64,000 nucleotides of DNA from Luteibacter jiangsuensis (GTDB taxonomy: Bacteria > Pseudomonadota > Gammaproteobacteria > Xanthomonadales > Rhodanobacteraceae). A program made the translations under genes and the position numbers. The DNA lies in assembly GCF_030812295.1 (NCBI RefSeq), contig NZ_JAUSSK010000003.1:186001-250000 (forward strand). The letters run 5' to 3'. The notes beneath the pieces are model-generated. The model ran no database searches and was not told the origin of the DNA. It saw only the letters and a list, made by a program, of their open reading frames with translations. This document shows positions 54,489-62,889 of this stretch, piece after piece. How positions within the stretch are numbered: the stretch's first letter is position 1; the number at the start of each line of letters is the position of its first letter.

Positions 54489-56633
54489 TTACCAGATCTT
54501 CACTTGCTTGTCGGCCGCACGGACCATCTTCGCGTCGGGCTTGCACTGGAACGCCGAGGCGAAGGCTTCCATGTTCGACGGTGCGCCGATGGCGCGCAGC
54601 GAAGCGGGAGCATGCGGGTCGACGTTCAGGTAGAGCATCGCCTGCTTCTCGCGGACGTTGCTGCGCCACACACGCGCCCAGTTGAGGAAGAAGCGCTGGT
54701 CCTGCGTGTAGCCGTCGATCTTCTCCTGGGCTTCCTGCGGATTCTTCTTCAGGGCTTCCTGGAGCGCGTCGTACGCCACGTTCAGGCCACCCAGGTCGGC
54801 GATGTTCTCGCCCAGGGTGAGCTTGCCGTTGACGTGCAGGTCCGGGTGGTCCTTGATCGGTGCGTACTCGTTGAACTGGGCCACCAGCTTGCCGGTCCGC
54901 TCGTCGAACTTCGCACGGTCTTCCTTGGTCCACCAGTTCTTGTTGTTGCCTTCACCGTCGAACTGGCTGCCCTCGTCGTCGAAGCCGTGGCTGGCCTCGT
55001 GGCCGATCACCGCGCCGATGCCGCCGTAGTTGATCGCGTCGTCGCCATGGGCGTCGAAGAACGGCGGCTGCAGGATGGCGGCCGGGAAGTTGATCGTGTT
55101 GTCGGTCGGGTTGTAGTACGCGTTGACCGTCTGCGGGGTCATGCCCCACTCGAGGCGGTCGGTCGGCTGGCCGATCTTGGCGATATCGTAGTGGTAGTTG
55201 AACTTGCTCGCGGCCTCCACGTTGCCGTAGTAGTTCTCACCGTTGACGTCGAGGCCCGACCAGTCGCGCCACTTGTCCGGATAGCCGATCTTGGGCAGGA
55301 AGGTGTTCCACTTCTGGATCGCCTTCTGCTTGGTCTCGTCGCTCATCCAGTCGAGCTTCTCGATGCGTGCCTTGAGCGCGTTGCGCACGTTGTCGACCAG
55401 CTCGTTCGCACGCTGCTTGGCTTCCGGCTGGAACACCTTGGCCACGTAGAGCTGGCCCAGTGCCTCGCCCATCGACGAGTTGACCGTGCCCAGCACGCGC
55501 TTCCAGCGCGGCTTCTGCTGCGGCTGGCCGGAGAGGGTCTTGCCGTAGAAATCGAACTTGTTGTCCTGGAACGCCTTGGACAGGTACGGCGATGCGCTGT
55601 CGATGGCGTGGAAGCGCAGGTAGGCCTGCCAGGTCGACACCGGCGTGGTGGCCAGCATCTTGTCGAACTCCTTGAAGAACTTCGGCTGCGACAGCGAGAA
55701 GCCCTTGTCGACATGGACACCCTGGGCGGCGAAGAACTTCTGCCAGTCGAAGTGCGGCGTGGCCTTGTCGGCTTCGGCGACCGTGACGAAGTGGTACTGG
55801 TTCTCCGGGGCGCGCAGTTCCACCGGCGCGAGCGACGCGGCGGCGAGCTGGGTCTCGAACTTCATGACCTCGTCGGCTTGCTTCTTCGCCTGGTCTTCCG
55901 GCACGCCGGCGAGGGTCAGGGTCTTGGCGATGTACGCGACGTAGGCCTTGCGGTTCTCTGCCTGCTTCGGGTCGGTGTAGTAGTCCTTGGTGGGCAGGCC
56001 GAGACCATCCTGCTGGGCATAGCCGATCTGGATCTTCGCGTTCTGGAAGTCGGCGCCCGAGCCGAAGCCGAACACGTAGCCATTGCCGTCGTTGAAGCTG
56101 GTGTCGAGGAAATCGACGATGTCCTGCGAGGTCTTGAGGGCGTCGATCTTGGCCAGTTCAGGCTTCAGCGGTTCGACGCCGGCTTTCTCGATGGCGTCTT
56201 CATTCATGCCCGAGCGGTAGAGCAGGCCGATCTTCTGTTCGATCGATCCGGCCTTGGCGCTGGTCGCACCCTTGTCCATGGCATCGACGATGTCGTGCTG
56301 CGTGTTGAGGCTGTTCTCGGCCAGCTGGTCGAAGGCGCCCCAGCGGGTGCGGTCTTCGGGAATCGGATTGGCCGCGACCCACTTGGCGTTGACGAAGCCG
56401 TTGAAGTCGCTGCACGCGTCGATGCCGGTGTCCAGGTCGGCGATATTGAACGTCGGACCGGCAGGCTTGGCCGCCGCGGCCGTGCCGGAGGCGGCAGGGG
56501 CCGCGCTGCTGGGCGAGGCGGGCTGGTTGCCACCGGGCACCGCCGTGTCGGCATCGTTGTGCTTGCTGCACGCCGTGCCGGCGAGCGCGACGGCCAGCGC
56601 CAACGCCAGTGGCTTCAGATACTGCTTGGTCAT
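54489..56633 (-). CDS. M13-family zinc metallopeptidase, lipoprotein (neprilysin/PepO-like)
   Basis: The enzyme cleaves short peptides outside the cytoplasm. The 714-residue product has a lipoprotein signal with lipobox LAGTAC (Cys22) and a low-complexity Ala/Pro/Ser linker. The M13 N-terminal domain (about 55-430) and the catalytic domain follow. The zinc motif HEASH places His545, Glu546 and His549, and the third ligand is the Glu of GENIADLGG. The C-terminus carries the conserved VW-type end (KQVKIW). It has its own terminator. Confidence 0.93.
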   Translation of the reverse strand: MTKQYLKPLALALAVALAGTACSKHNDADTAVPGGNQPASPSSAAPAASGTAAAAKPAGPTFNIADLDTGIDACSDFNGFVNAKWVAANPIPEDRTRWGAFDQLAENSLNTQHDIVDAMDKGATSAKAGSIEQKIGLLYRSGMNEDAIEKAGVEPLKPELAKIDALKTSQDIVDFLDTSFNDGNGYVFGFGSGADFQNAKIQIGYAQQDGLGLPTKDYYTDPKQAENRKAYVAYIAKTLTLAGVPEDQAKKQADEVMKFETQLAAASLAPVELRAPENQYHFVTVAEADKATPHFDWQKFFAAQGVHVDKGFSLSQPKFFKEFDKMLATTPVSTWQAYLRFHAIDSASPYLSKAFQDNKFDFYGKTLSGQPQQKPRWKRVLGTVNSSMGEALGQLYVAKVFQPEAKQRANELVDNVRNALKARIEKLDWMSDETKQKAIQKWNTFLPKIGYPDKWRDWSGLDVNGENYYGNVEAASKFNYHYDIAKIGQPTDRLEWGMTPQTVNAYYNPTDNTINFPAAILQPPFFDAHGDDAINYGGIGAVIGHEASHGFDDEGSQFDGEGNNKNWWTKEDRAKFDERTGKLVAQFNEYAPIKDHPDLHVNGKLTLGENIADLGGLNVAYDALQEALKKNPQEAQEKIDGYTQDQRFFLNWARVWRSNVREKQAMLYLNVDPHAPASLRAIGAPSNMEAFASAFQCKPDAKMVRAADKQVKIW

Positions 56634-56720
56634 GGATTTCCCTCTTTCATGGTGTCGATGACGGTGCCCCCGGCGCCGTTGCTCCCCAGCATATCCGCTG
56701 CGACCCCCATGCAGGGCCGA

Positions 56721-56738
56721 CTGTGACGAAAGTCATGG
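56721..56738. promoter_or_regulatory. possible Pho-box-like direct repeat
   Basis: CTGTGACGAAAGTCATGG holds CTGTGAC and a related GTCATGG, loosely like the PhoB consensus, 133 bases upstream of the AcpA-like gene. TGAC/GTCA also forms a small palindrome. It is suggestive only because the next gene is a probable phosphatase or phospholipase. Confidence 0.25.
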
Positions 56739-56870
56739 TTCCTCGTATTTCGCAATAACTCGCGGCGAATGTCCCCGGATTGTCATACCGGCTTCCTACG
56801 CTGCGGCGACCGCATGGCAGGGGATGCGGCCCACGGCAATCGGTCGATCCACCTCCGAGGAGCATCTGTC

Positions 56871-58577
56871 ATGCGCAAGTTACTGGCCGCGGGCATAGCC
56901 TGCGTGCTCACCCTTTCCGCTGCGTCGATCGTCGCGGCACGGCAGGCCGTCAACGCGCCCGCCGAGGCCGCGTCCAGCGCCCTTGGCTTCGGTCATGGCG
57001 GTCACGGCAACAAGGATCCGCGTACCGCCACGCCGATCAAGCACCTGGTGGTGATCTTCCAGGAGAACGTCTCCTTCGATCACTACTTCGGTACCTATCC
57101 CTTCGCAGCCAATCCCAGCGGCGAACCGGCCTTCTACGCGCGGCCCTTCACGCCGCCGGTGAACGGCCTCACGCATGCCCTGCTTACCGCCAACCCAAAT
57201 GCCGGAAACACCGGCAACGGCGACGCCGCGATCAACCCATTCCGCCTCGCCCGCACGCAAGCCGCCACCGCCGACCAGGATCACGGCTACACCTCCGAAC
57301 AACGCGCCTTCGACGGCGGCAAGATGGACCTCTTCCCGCTGTACACGGGTCGCGGCGAAGCCCTGCCGGGCGGCGATGCCACGCAGGAAGGCAAGGGCCA
57401 GGTGATGGGCTACTACGACGGCAACACCGTGACCGCGCTGTGGAACTACGCGCAGAACTTCGCCATGAGCGACAACAGCTATGGCACGGGCTTCGGTCCG
57501 TCCACGCCGGGAGCGCTCAACCTGATCGCCGGCCAGACCGCCGGCGTCGTCGCCACGCTCAACGGCACCGGTGCCGAGACCGACGACGGCAACGGCGGAC
57601 TCACGATGATCGGTGACCCTGATCCGCTCGGCGACGTCTGCTCCTCGCCGACGGCCAACCAGGCGACCATGGGCGGCCGTAACATCGGCGACCTGCTCAA
57701 CGAGCGCAACATCACCTGGGGCTGGTTCCAGGGCGGTTTCGACCTCACCCGCACCAATCCCGACGGCAGCACCGGCTGCACGCGCCGCACGTTGTCGATG
57801 GTGACCAAGTCCAGCTCCAACGATTACAGCCCGCACCATGCGCCGTTCCAGTACTACCCCTCGACGGCCAACCTGACGCACGAGCGTCCTTCCTCCATCG
57901 CGGCCATCGGCAAGACCGACCAGGCCAACCACCAGTACGACATCGAGGACTTCTACGACGCCCTCGACGCGGGCAACCTGCCGGCGGTGAGCTTCCTCAA
58001 GGCGCCCGCCTACCAGGATGGTCACGCGGGTTACTCCAATCCGATCGACGAGCAGGCCTTCCTCGTCCACGTGATGAATGCCCTTCAGCAAAGCGGCGAC
58101 TGGCGCGATACGGCGGTCGTCATTGCGTACGACGATTCGGACGGCTGGTACGACCACCAGCCGCCGCCGCGCATGAACGGCTCGAAGGGCAGCACCGACG
58201 CGCTCGATGGCGCGGGCGTGTGCAATGGCCGCGGCACCTTGCCCGGTCTCGATGGCAAGACGCCGGCGCAGGGCCGTTGCGGCTTCGGCCCGCGCCTGCC
58301 GCTGGTCGTGGTCTCCCCATGGGCACGCGAGAACATGGTCGACCATTCGGTGACCGACCAGAGCTCGATCACCCGTTTCATCGAGGACAACTGGCTCGAT
58401 AGCCAGCGCATCGGTGGCGGCTCGACCGACGCGCAGGCCGGCCGTCTCGACAGCATGTTCGACTTCTTCCTGCCGCACCTGTTCGAACGCAAGCTGATCC
58501 TCGACGAATCGACCGGTCAGCCGAAGCATCCGGGTGGCTGGCCTTTCTGGCCGTTCGGGAACGGTGGGCATGGTTGA
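56871..58577 (+). CDS. exported phosphoesterase of the phospholipase C / AcpA acid-phosphatase family
   Basis: The 568-residue product has a signal peptide (about 1-24) and a short His/Gly-rich stretch. The phosphoesterase domain then opens with IKHLVVIFQENVSFDHYFGT, the family's active-site start. NSYGTGFGPSTPGALN and VVIAYDDSDGWYDHQPPP provide further metal and catalytic residues. Substrates may be phosphate esters or phospholipids. The last 8 bases overlap the multicopper oxidase gene. Confidence 0.87.
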   Translation: MRKLLAAGIACVLTLSAASIVAARQAVNAPAEAASSALGFGHGGHGNKDPRTATPIKHLVVIFQENVSFDHYFGTYPFAANPSGEPAFYARPFTPPVNGLTHALLTANPNAGNTGNGDAAINPFRLARTQAATADQDHGYTSEQRAFDGGKMDLFPLYTGRGEALPGGDATQEGKGQVMGYYDGNTVTALWNYAQNFAMSDNSYGTGFGPSTPGALNLIAGQTAGVVATLNGTGAETDDGNGGLTMIGDPDPLGDVCSSPTANQATMGGRNIGDLLNERNITWGWFQGGFDLTRTNPDGSTGCTRRTLSMVTKSSSNDYSPHHAPFQYYPSTANLTHERPSSIAAIGKTDQANHQYDIEDFYDALDAGNLPAVSFLKAPAYQDGHAGYSNPIDEQAFLVHVMNALQQSGDWRDTAVVIAYDDSDGWYDHQPPPRMNGSKGSTDALDGAGVCNGRGTLPGLDGKTPAQGRCGFGPRLPLVVVSPWARENMVDHSVTDQSSITRFIEDNWLDSQRIGGGSTDAQAGRLDSMFDFFLPHLFERKLILDESTGQPKHPGGWPFWPFGNGGHG

Positions 58578-60189
58578 TCGCCGTCGTTTCCTGACGACGG
58601 CGGGATGGATGGCCGCGGCGGGGTGGATCCCGTCGCGGCTGTTCGCGCACGACATGCACGCGATGCAGGCCGCGGCGGGGCAGGTGGGCAACAGCCTGTG
58701 CATGCACGCCATGGGCGATGCCACCCGCATGCCGGGCCTGGTCGATCCCTCCCGGCTCGCACCCTTTGTCGACGTATTGCCGATCCCTCCCGTGTTGCGT
58801 CCGACCCCCGGCAAGCCGCTGCGGGTGCGCATGGCCGAGACCACGCAGGCGCTGCATCGCGACCTGCCGCCGACGACGTTGTGGACCTATGGAGGGCACT
58901 ATCCCGGGCCCACCATCGAAGCACGCGGTGGGCAGGCTTTCGACGTGGTGTGGGAGAACGCGCTACCCGCGCGTCACTTCCTCCCGGTGGATCATGCCAT
59001 CTGCGGCGCGGAGGCGGACAAGCCCGAAGTACGCGCCATCGTGCATCTTCATGGCGCGAAGGTACCGCGCAAGGACGATGGCTATCCGGAAGACTGGTAC
59101 GTGCCCGGGAAGTCGCGCCGGCACCATTACCCCAACGCGCAGGACGCGGCCACGCTCTGGTATCACGACCATGCGATGGGCATCAACCGGCTCAACATGT
59201 ATGCCGGATTGATGGGCTTGTACCTGTTGCGCGACGAGCACGAGCTCTCGCTGGGATTGCCATCGGGTGAACAGGAGTTGCCGCTGGTGATCGCGGATCG
59301 CCTGCTGCGCACCGACGGCCGTCTCTACTACCCCGATTCCGGCGATGCGAAGGCCCCGTGGGTGCCTGAAGTATTCGGCAACCTTACGCTGGTCAACGGC
59401 GCCATCCTGCCTCGCGCGGATGTGCAACCGCGCCGTTATCGCCTGCGCGTGCTGAATGCGGCGAACGGGCGCTTCTATCACCTCCGCTTCCGCGATGGAC
59501 GTCCGTTCCAGGTCATCGGTTCCGACCAGGGCCTGCTCGCCGCGCCGGCGACCATGACATCGGTCTTCATGGCACCCGGGGAGCGCCTGGATGTGGTCGT
59601 GGATTTCTCGGCGCTGCGCGGTGGCGCGGTGGAACTGATGAACGATGCCCTGCCGCTGATGCGCTTCACCGTGGGACAAGGGCAGGTGCGTGACGACAGC
59701 CGCGTTCCCGACGTACTCCGCGATTTGCCACGCGTGACCGGAGCGTCCGCGTCGAAATCCCGCGAACTCACGCTGGACGAATACAGCGATTGCGTGGCCA
59801 CCCCGATGCTGATGTTGCTCAACGGCAAGCGGTGGCACGACCCGGTGACGGAGTCGGTGAAGCTGGGTGCGACGGAGTCGTGGAACCTGGTGAACCTCAC
59901 CGAGGACACCCATCCGATCCACCTGCACATGGTGCGCTTCCAGATCCTCGATCGCCGGCCCTTCGACGTGGACGAATATGTGGCGAAGAAGACCATACGC
60001 TACGTGGGCCCGGCGCAGGAGCCACCCCTGCACGAGCGCGGGTGGAAGGACGTGGCGCAGGTCTATCCGGGCATGATCACCCGCATCGTCGCTACCTTCG
60101 ATGGATACGCCGGCCGTTACGCGTGGCATTGCCATCTCGCCGAGCACGAGGCCAACGAGATGATGCGGCCCTTCGAGGTGGTCGCCTGA
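58570..60189 (+). CDS. multicopper oxidase, Tat-exported (CotA/bilirubin-oxidase-like)
   Basis: The enzyme oxidises phenols or metal ions and reduces oxygen to water. The 539-residue product starts MVDRRRFLTTAGWM, a twin-arginine signal. All four copper-ligand motifs are present: HLHGAKVP, WYHDHAMG, HPIHLHMVRFQ, and HCHLAEHEANEMM with the axial Met. The ATG at 58570 lies inside the end of the phosphoesterase gene, so the two are probably translationally coupled. It converges with the M14 peptidase gene. Confidence 0.92.
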   Translation: MVDRRRFLTTAGWMAAAGWIPSRLFAHDMHAMQAAAGQVGNSLCMHAMGDATRMPGLVDPSRLAPFVDVLPIPPVLRPTPGKPLRVRMAETTQALHRDLPPTTLWTYGGHYPGPTIEARGGQAFDVVWENALPARHFLPVDHAICGAEADKPEVRAIVHLHGAKVPRKDDGYPEDWYVPGKSRRHHYPNAQDAATLWYHDHAMGINRLNMYAGLMGLYLLRDEHELSLGLPSGEQELPLVIADRLLRTDGRLYYPDSGDAKAPWVPEVFGNLTLVNGAILPRADVQPRRYRLRVLNAANGRFYHLRFRDGRPFQVIGSDQGLLAAPATMTSVFMAPGERLDVVVDFSALRGGAVELMNDALPLMRFTVGQGQVRDDSRVPDVLRDLPRVTGASASKSRELTLDEYSDCVATPMLMLLNGKRWHDPVTESVKLGATESWNLVNLTEDTHPIHLHMVRFQILDRRPFDVDEYVAKKTIRYVGPAQEPPLHERGWKDVAQVYPGMITRIVATFDGYAGRYAWHCHLAEHEANEMMRPFEVVA

Positions 60190-60210
60190 CCGAGGCTGTT
60201 CGCGGAGGTG

Positions 60211-62028
60211 CTAGGTTCCCGCCTTCGCCGGAGCGGTGGCATCCAGCGTCTTCAACGTCGTGTCATCGAGGCGCAGCACGGGATACGCCCCAACCTTCTG
60301 CGCGGTGTACCAGGGGCTGCGCTCGAAGAAGAAGGCGAGGCGCGCGCGCGGGCTCGCCGCGAAGGCCGGGTCGCTCTCGAGCCTGGCTTCGAAGGCCGTC
60401 TTCAGTGACGGGTCTTCCGCGATCATCTTTCGCGCCAGCGCTTCCACGACACGTGGCTCGCCGTATTCCTTCGGTTCGAAGATCGCATTGAGGTAACCCC
60501 AGCGCAGCATGGAATCGGGTGCGCGGGCGTCGAGCAGGTTGAGCGAGAGCACCGCGTCGGCATTGTCGGAGCGGACGATGACGGTGCCTGCGGGCAGTTC
60601 GATCTCTTCCTTCACGGTGGAGATAGCGGCATCGCGGAGCATGTGATGGCCCTCGAACGGCTTGTCCGCCCACGTCGGCTGCGAGAGTTGGTCGGCGTCG
60701 ACGCTCACGCGGATGGCCGTTGCGGTGCGGGTGTAGGGGATGCCATGGGCGTCCAGGCGTTCGATCACGTTGGTCCACTGGGCGGGAATCGCCCATGCGG
60801 CGGGTAGCGGCGCGGCCACGTCGGGCAGGAGGTCGTTCCAGCTCTGGATGGCGTAGTTCTTCGTCGTCGCCGGGTCGTATCGCACCCAGAGATCGCCGGA
60901 GATATCGCTCCTGGTCTGCGTGAAGGCATAGCCCTTCAGCGTGAACGGCTTCGGGGTCGGATCTTCCTTGAAGGTCACCGGCAGCGTCGCGCCGGGTTTC
61001 GCCGAAAGCGATGCCGCCCAGCTGTCGGCTTCCCTCGAAGCCTTGAGTAAGGCGGCGGGATCCTTGTTTACCTGATCGAGCACGCTGCGCACGACATCGT
61101 AAACGGCGCGGACACGCACCTCGTAGGACTTCAACATGTGCGTCTCGATCAACAACCCGGCGCGATTGCGGATCGCGGCATAGCCGGTGGAGAAGCGCGG
61201 ACCGGAGCCGAAATTCCCGATGCCCTTGGTGATGTCGCGGCCATCGCGGAATTCGAGGTATGGCGCGGCGAGGTGGCCGAGCCGTTCGTAGGCGGGGATG
61301 GCGCCTTCTTGGTAGGCGGCCTTCTGCCACGCGGCGACCGACGGCGGGAGCTTGTGCGGGTCCTCGGCGTACCAGGTGAGGTCGTACTGGTAGTCGGCAC
61401 CGTCGGTGGTGTGGATATCGATCAGCAGGTCGGGCCGCCAGGTATTCCACAAGGCAAGCCAGGCGCGCGTTTCGGGGGCGTCGGCCTTGACGTAGTCGCG
61501 GTTGAGGTTGAGGTATTGCGACTGGCCGCGGAAGCCCATCTCGGCGGGGCCGTTCTGGTTGATGCGGAAGTAAGGCCCGGAATTCTCGTGGCCGTCCACG
61601 CTGTACACGGGGATGTAGACCAGCACCGAGTGGTCGAGCAGGTGAGGCAGGCGGTTCATCCTGGCGAAGTCGCGCAGCAGCATCAGGCCGGCGTCCTTGC
61701 CCTCGATCTCACCGGGGTGGATGCCCGCCTGGAGCAGCACGATGGGCTTGCCCGCCGCGCGCGCCCGCTCCGGCGTGAGGTCGCCATCCCTGGCCGCGAT
61801 CACCACCGTCATCGGCCGGCCTTCAGGCGTCGTGCCGAAGGTCTCGATCCGGATGGTGTCCGGGGCGGCCCGGGCTAGCCGGCGCAGGAAGGCCTGGGTC
61901 TCCGCGTAGGACGGCGTGGTGCGGAACGCTGAGGCTTCGGCGGGCGTGGTCCAGGTGTCTTTCGCGTGGATCGTCATCGGGGTCACCGCGATCAGGGCGA
62001 GGAGGAGGCGTGCGGGCATCGCGAGCAT
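60211..62028 (-). CDS. M14-family zinc carboxypeptidase, exported
   Basis: The 605-residue product has a signal peptide ending near IHAK (residue 23). The M14 zinc ligands are visible: His and Glu in QAGIHPGEIEGKDAG, and the third His in LLIDIHTTDGADYQYD. The catalytic Glu probably lies in RAGLLIETHML. The C-terminal half (about 320-605) is an additional domain of unknown role. A second ATG at 62019 is possible; neither has a clear Shine-Dalgarno. Confidence 0.87.
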   Translation of the reverse strand: MLAMPARLLLALIAVTPMTIHAKDTWTTPAEASAFRTTPSYAETQAFLRRLARAAPDTIRIETFGTTPEGRPMTVVIAARDGDLTPERARAAGKPIVLLQAGIHPGEIEGKDAGLMLLRDFARMNRLPHLLDHSVLVYIPVYSVDGHENSGPYFRINQNGPAEMGFRGQSQYLNLNRDYVKADAPETRAWLALWNTWRPDLLIDIHTTDGADYQYDLTWYAEDPHKLPPSVAAWQKAAYQEGAIPAYERLGHLAAPYLEFRDGRDITKGIGNFGSGPRFSTGYAAIRNRAGLLIETHMLKSYEVRVRAVYDVVRSVLDQVNKDPAALLKASREADSWAASLSAKPGATLPVTFKEDPTPKPFTLKGYAFTQTRSDISGDLWVRYDPATTKNYAIQSWNDLLPDVAAPLPAAWAIPAQWTNVIERLDAHGIPYTRTATAIRVSVDADQLSQPTWADKPFEGHHMLRDAAISTVKEEIELPAGTVIVRSDNADAVLSLNLLDARAPDSMLRWGYLNAIFEPKEYGEPRVVEALARKMIAEDPSLKTAFEARLESDPAFAASPRARLAFFFERSPWYTAQKVGAYPVLRLDDTTLKTLDATAPAKAGT

Positions 62029-62089
62029 GGAACCGTCCGGCGGGGGAATTCCCCATTGTGTGGTCTTTTCGCTTCCTCACGGAAGGTCT

Positions 62090-62129
62090 GCCCTGGGGGC
62101 GGCTCCCACCACGGGTCTCGGCTCCCGCC
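62090..62129. repeat. degenerate REP fragments
   Basis: CGGCTCCCACC and CTCGGCTCCCGCC occur in direct orientation 17 bases apart, resembling halves of REP arms without their partners. They sit in the divergent promoter region between the M14 peptidase and the response regulator. Confidence 0.5.
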
Positions 62130-62223
62130 AAGGGTCTTGTCGACGTTTCCAGCGGCGATGCCTAAGGAGCCGCTAAGCTCGGCGAAAGGATAATCGGCAC
62201 CTATCGGACACTGGGGCTTCGCC

Positions 62224-62889
62224 TTGCACATCATCCTTGTCGAAGACGACGTCCAGCTTGGCGAAGCGATCCGCCGGGCCCTGGAGCGGCTGGCTTACTC
62301 GGTCAGCTGGTTCCGTGACGGCAACGAGGCGCTGCGGGCCTTGCAGGACCATGACGCCGACCTGGTCCTGCTCGACCTGGGCCTGCCCGGCAAGGACGGC
62401 ATGGACGTGCTGACCGAGGCGCGCCGCCTGCGGGTGAAGACGCCGGTCATCGTGATGTCCGCCCGGGACGCGCTGGATTCTCGCATCCGCGTGCTCGACG
62501 CCGGGGCCGACGACTACCTGATCAAGCCGTTCCACCTGGACGAGCTGGCCGCGCGCATCCGCTCGTTGGCGCGCCGCGTGCGTGGCGAGGCGGTTAACCG
62601 CCTCGAGGCCGGCGCGCTCAGTCTCGACCTGGGCACCTTCGACGTGACCTGGCATGGCGAGCGCGTGGATCTCACCCGGCGTGAGTTCGCCCTGCTGCAA
62701 GCCTTGATGGAGCGAGCTGGGCGGATCGTCCGCCGCGAATCGCTGGAGAACTCGCTCTACGGACCGGACAACGTGATGAGCACCAGCGCACTCGAAGTGC
62801 TGGTGCATTCGTTGCGCCGCAAATTGAGCCATGGCGCGATCCAGACGGTGCGCGGTTTCGGCTACATGGTGCCGCGGGAGCCGCAATGA
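62224..62889 (+). CDS. OmpR-family response regulator
   Basis: The 221-residue product has a receiver domain (about 1-115) with acidic residues in LVEDD, the phospho-acceptor Asp51 in VLLDLGLPG and the Lys in YLIKPF. A winged-helix DNA-binding domain follows (about 125-221) with VDLTRREFALLQALM and TVRGFGYMVP. The start is a TTG at 62224; no ATG gives a complete receiver domain. It overlaps the histidine kinase start by 4 bases. PhoP- and QseB-like regulators look similar; the target is unknown. Confidence 0.92.
   Translation: MHIILVEDDVQLGEAIRRALERLAYSVSWFRDGNEALRALQDHDADLVLLDLGLPGKDGMDVLTEARRLRVKTPVIVMSARDALDSRIRVLDAGADDYLIKPFHLDELAARIRSLARRVRGEAVNRLEAGALSLDLGTFDVTWHGERVDLTRREFALLQALMERAGRIVRRESLENSLYGPDNVMSTSALEVLVHSLRRKLSHGAIQTVRGFGYMVPREPQ

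Noticed and set aside
54450-56726. Plus-strand open frame of 758 codons opposite the M13 peptidase gene.
   Set aside because: It is antisense to a complete M13 gene with HEASH. Its Val/Leu/Arg-rich product is a codon-bias artefact.
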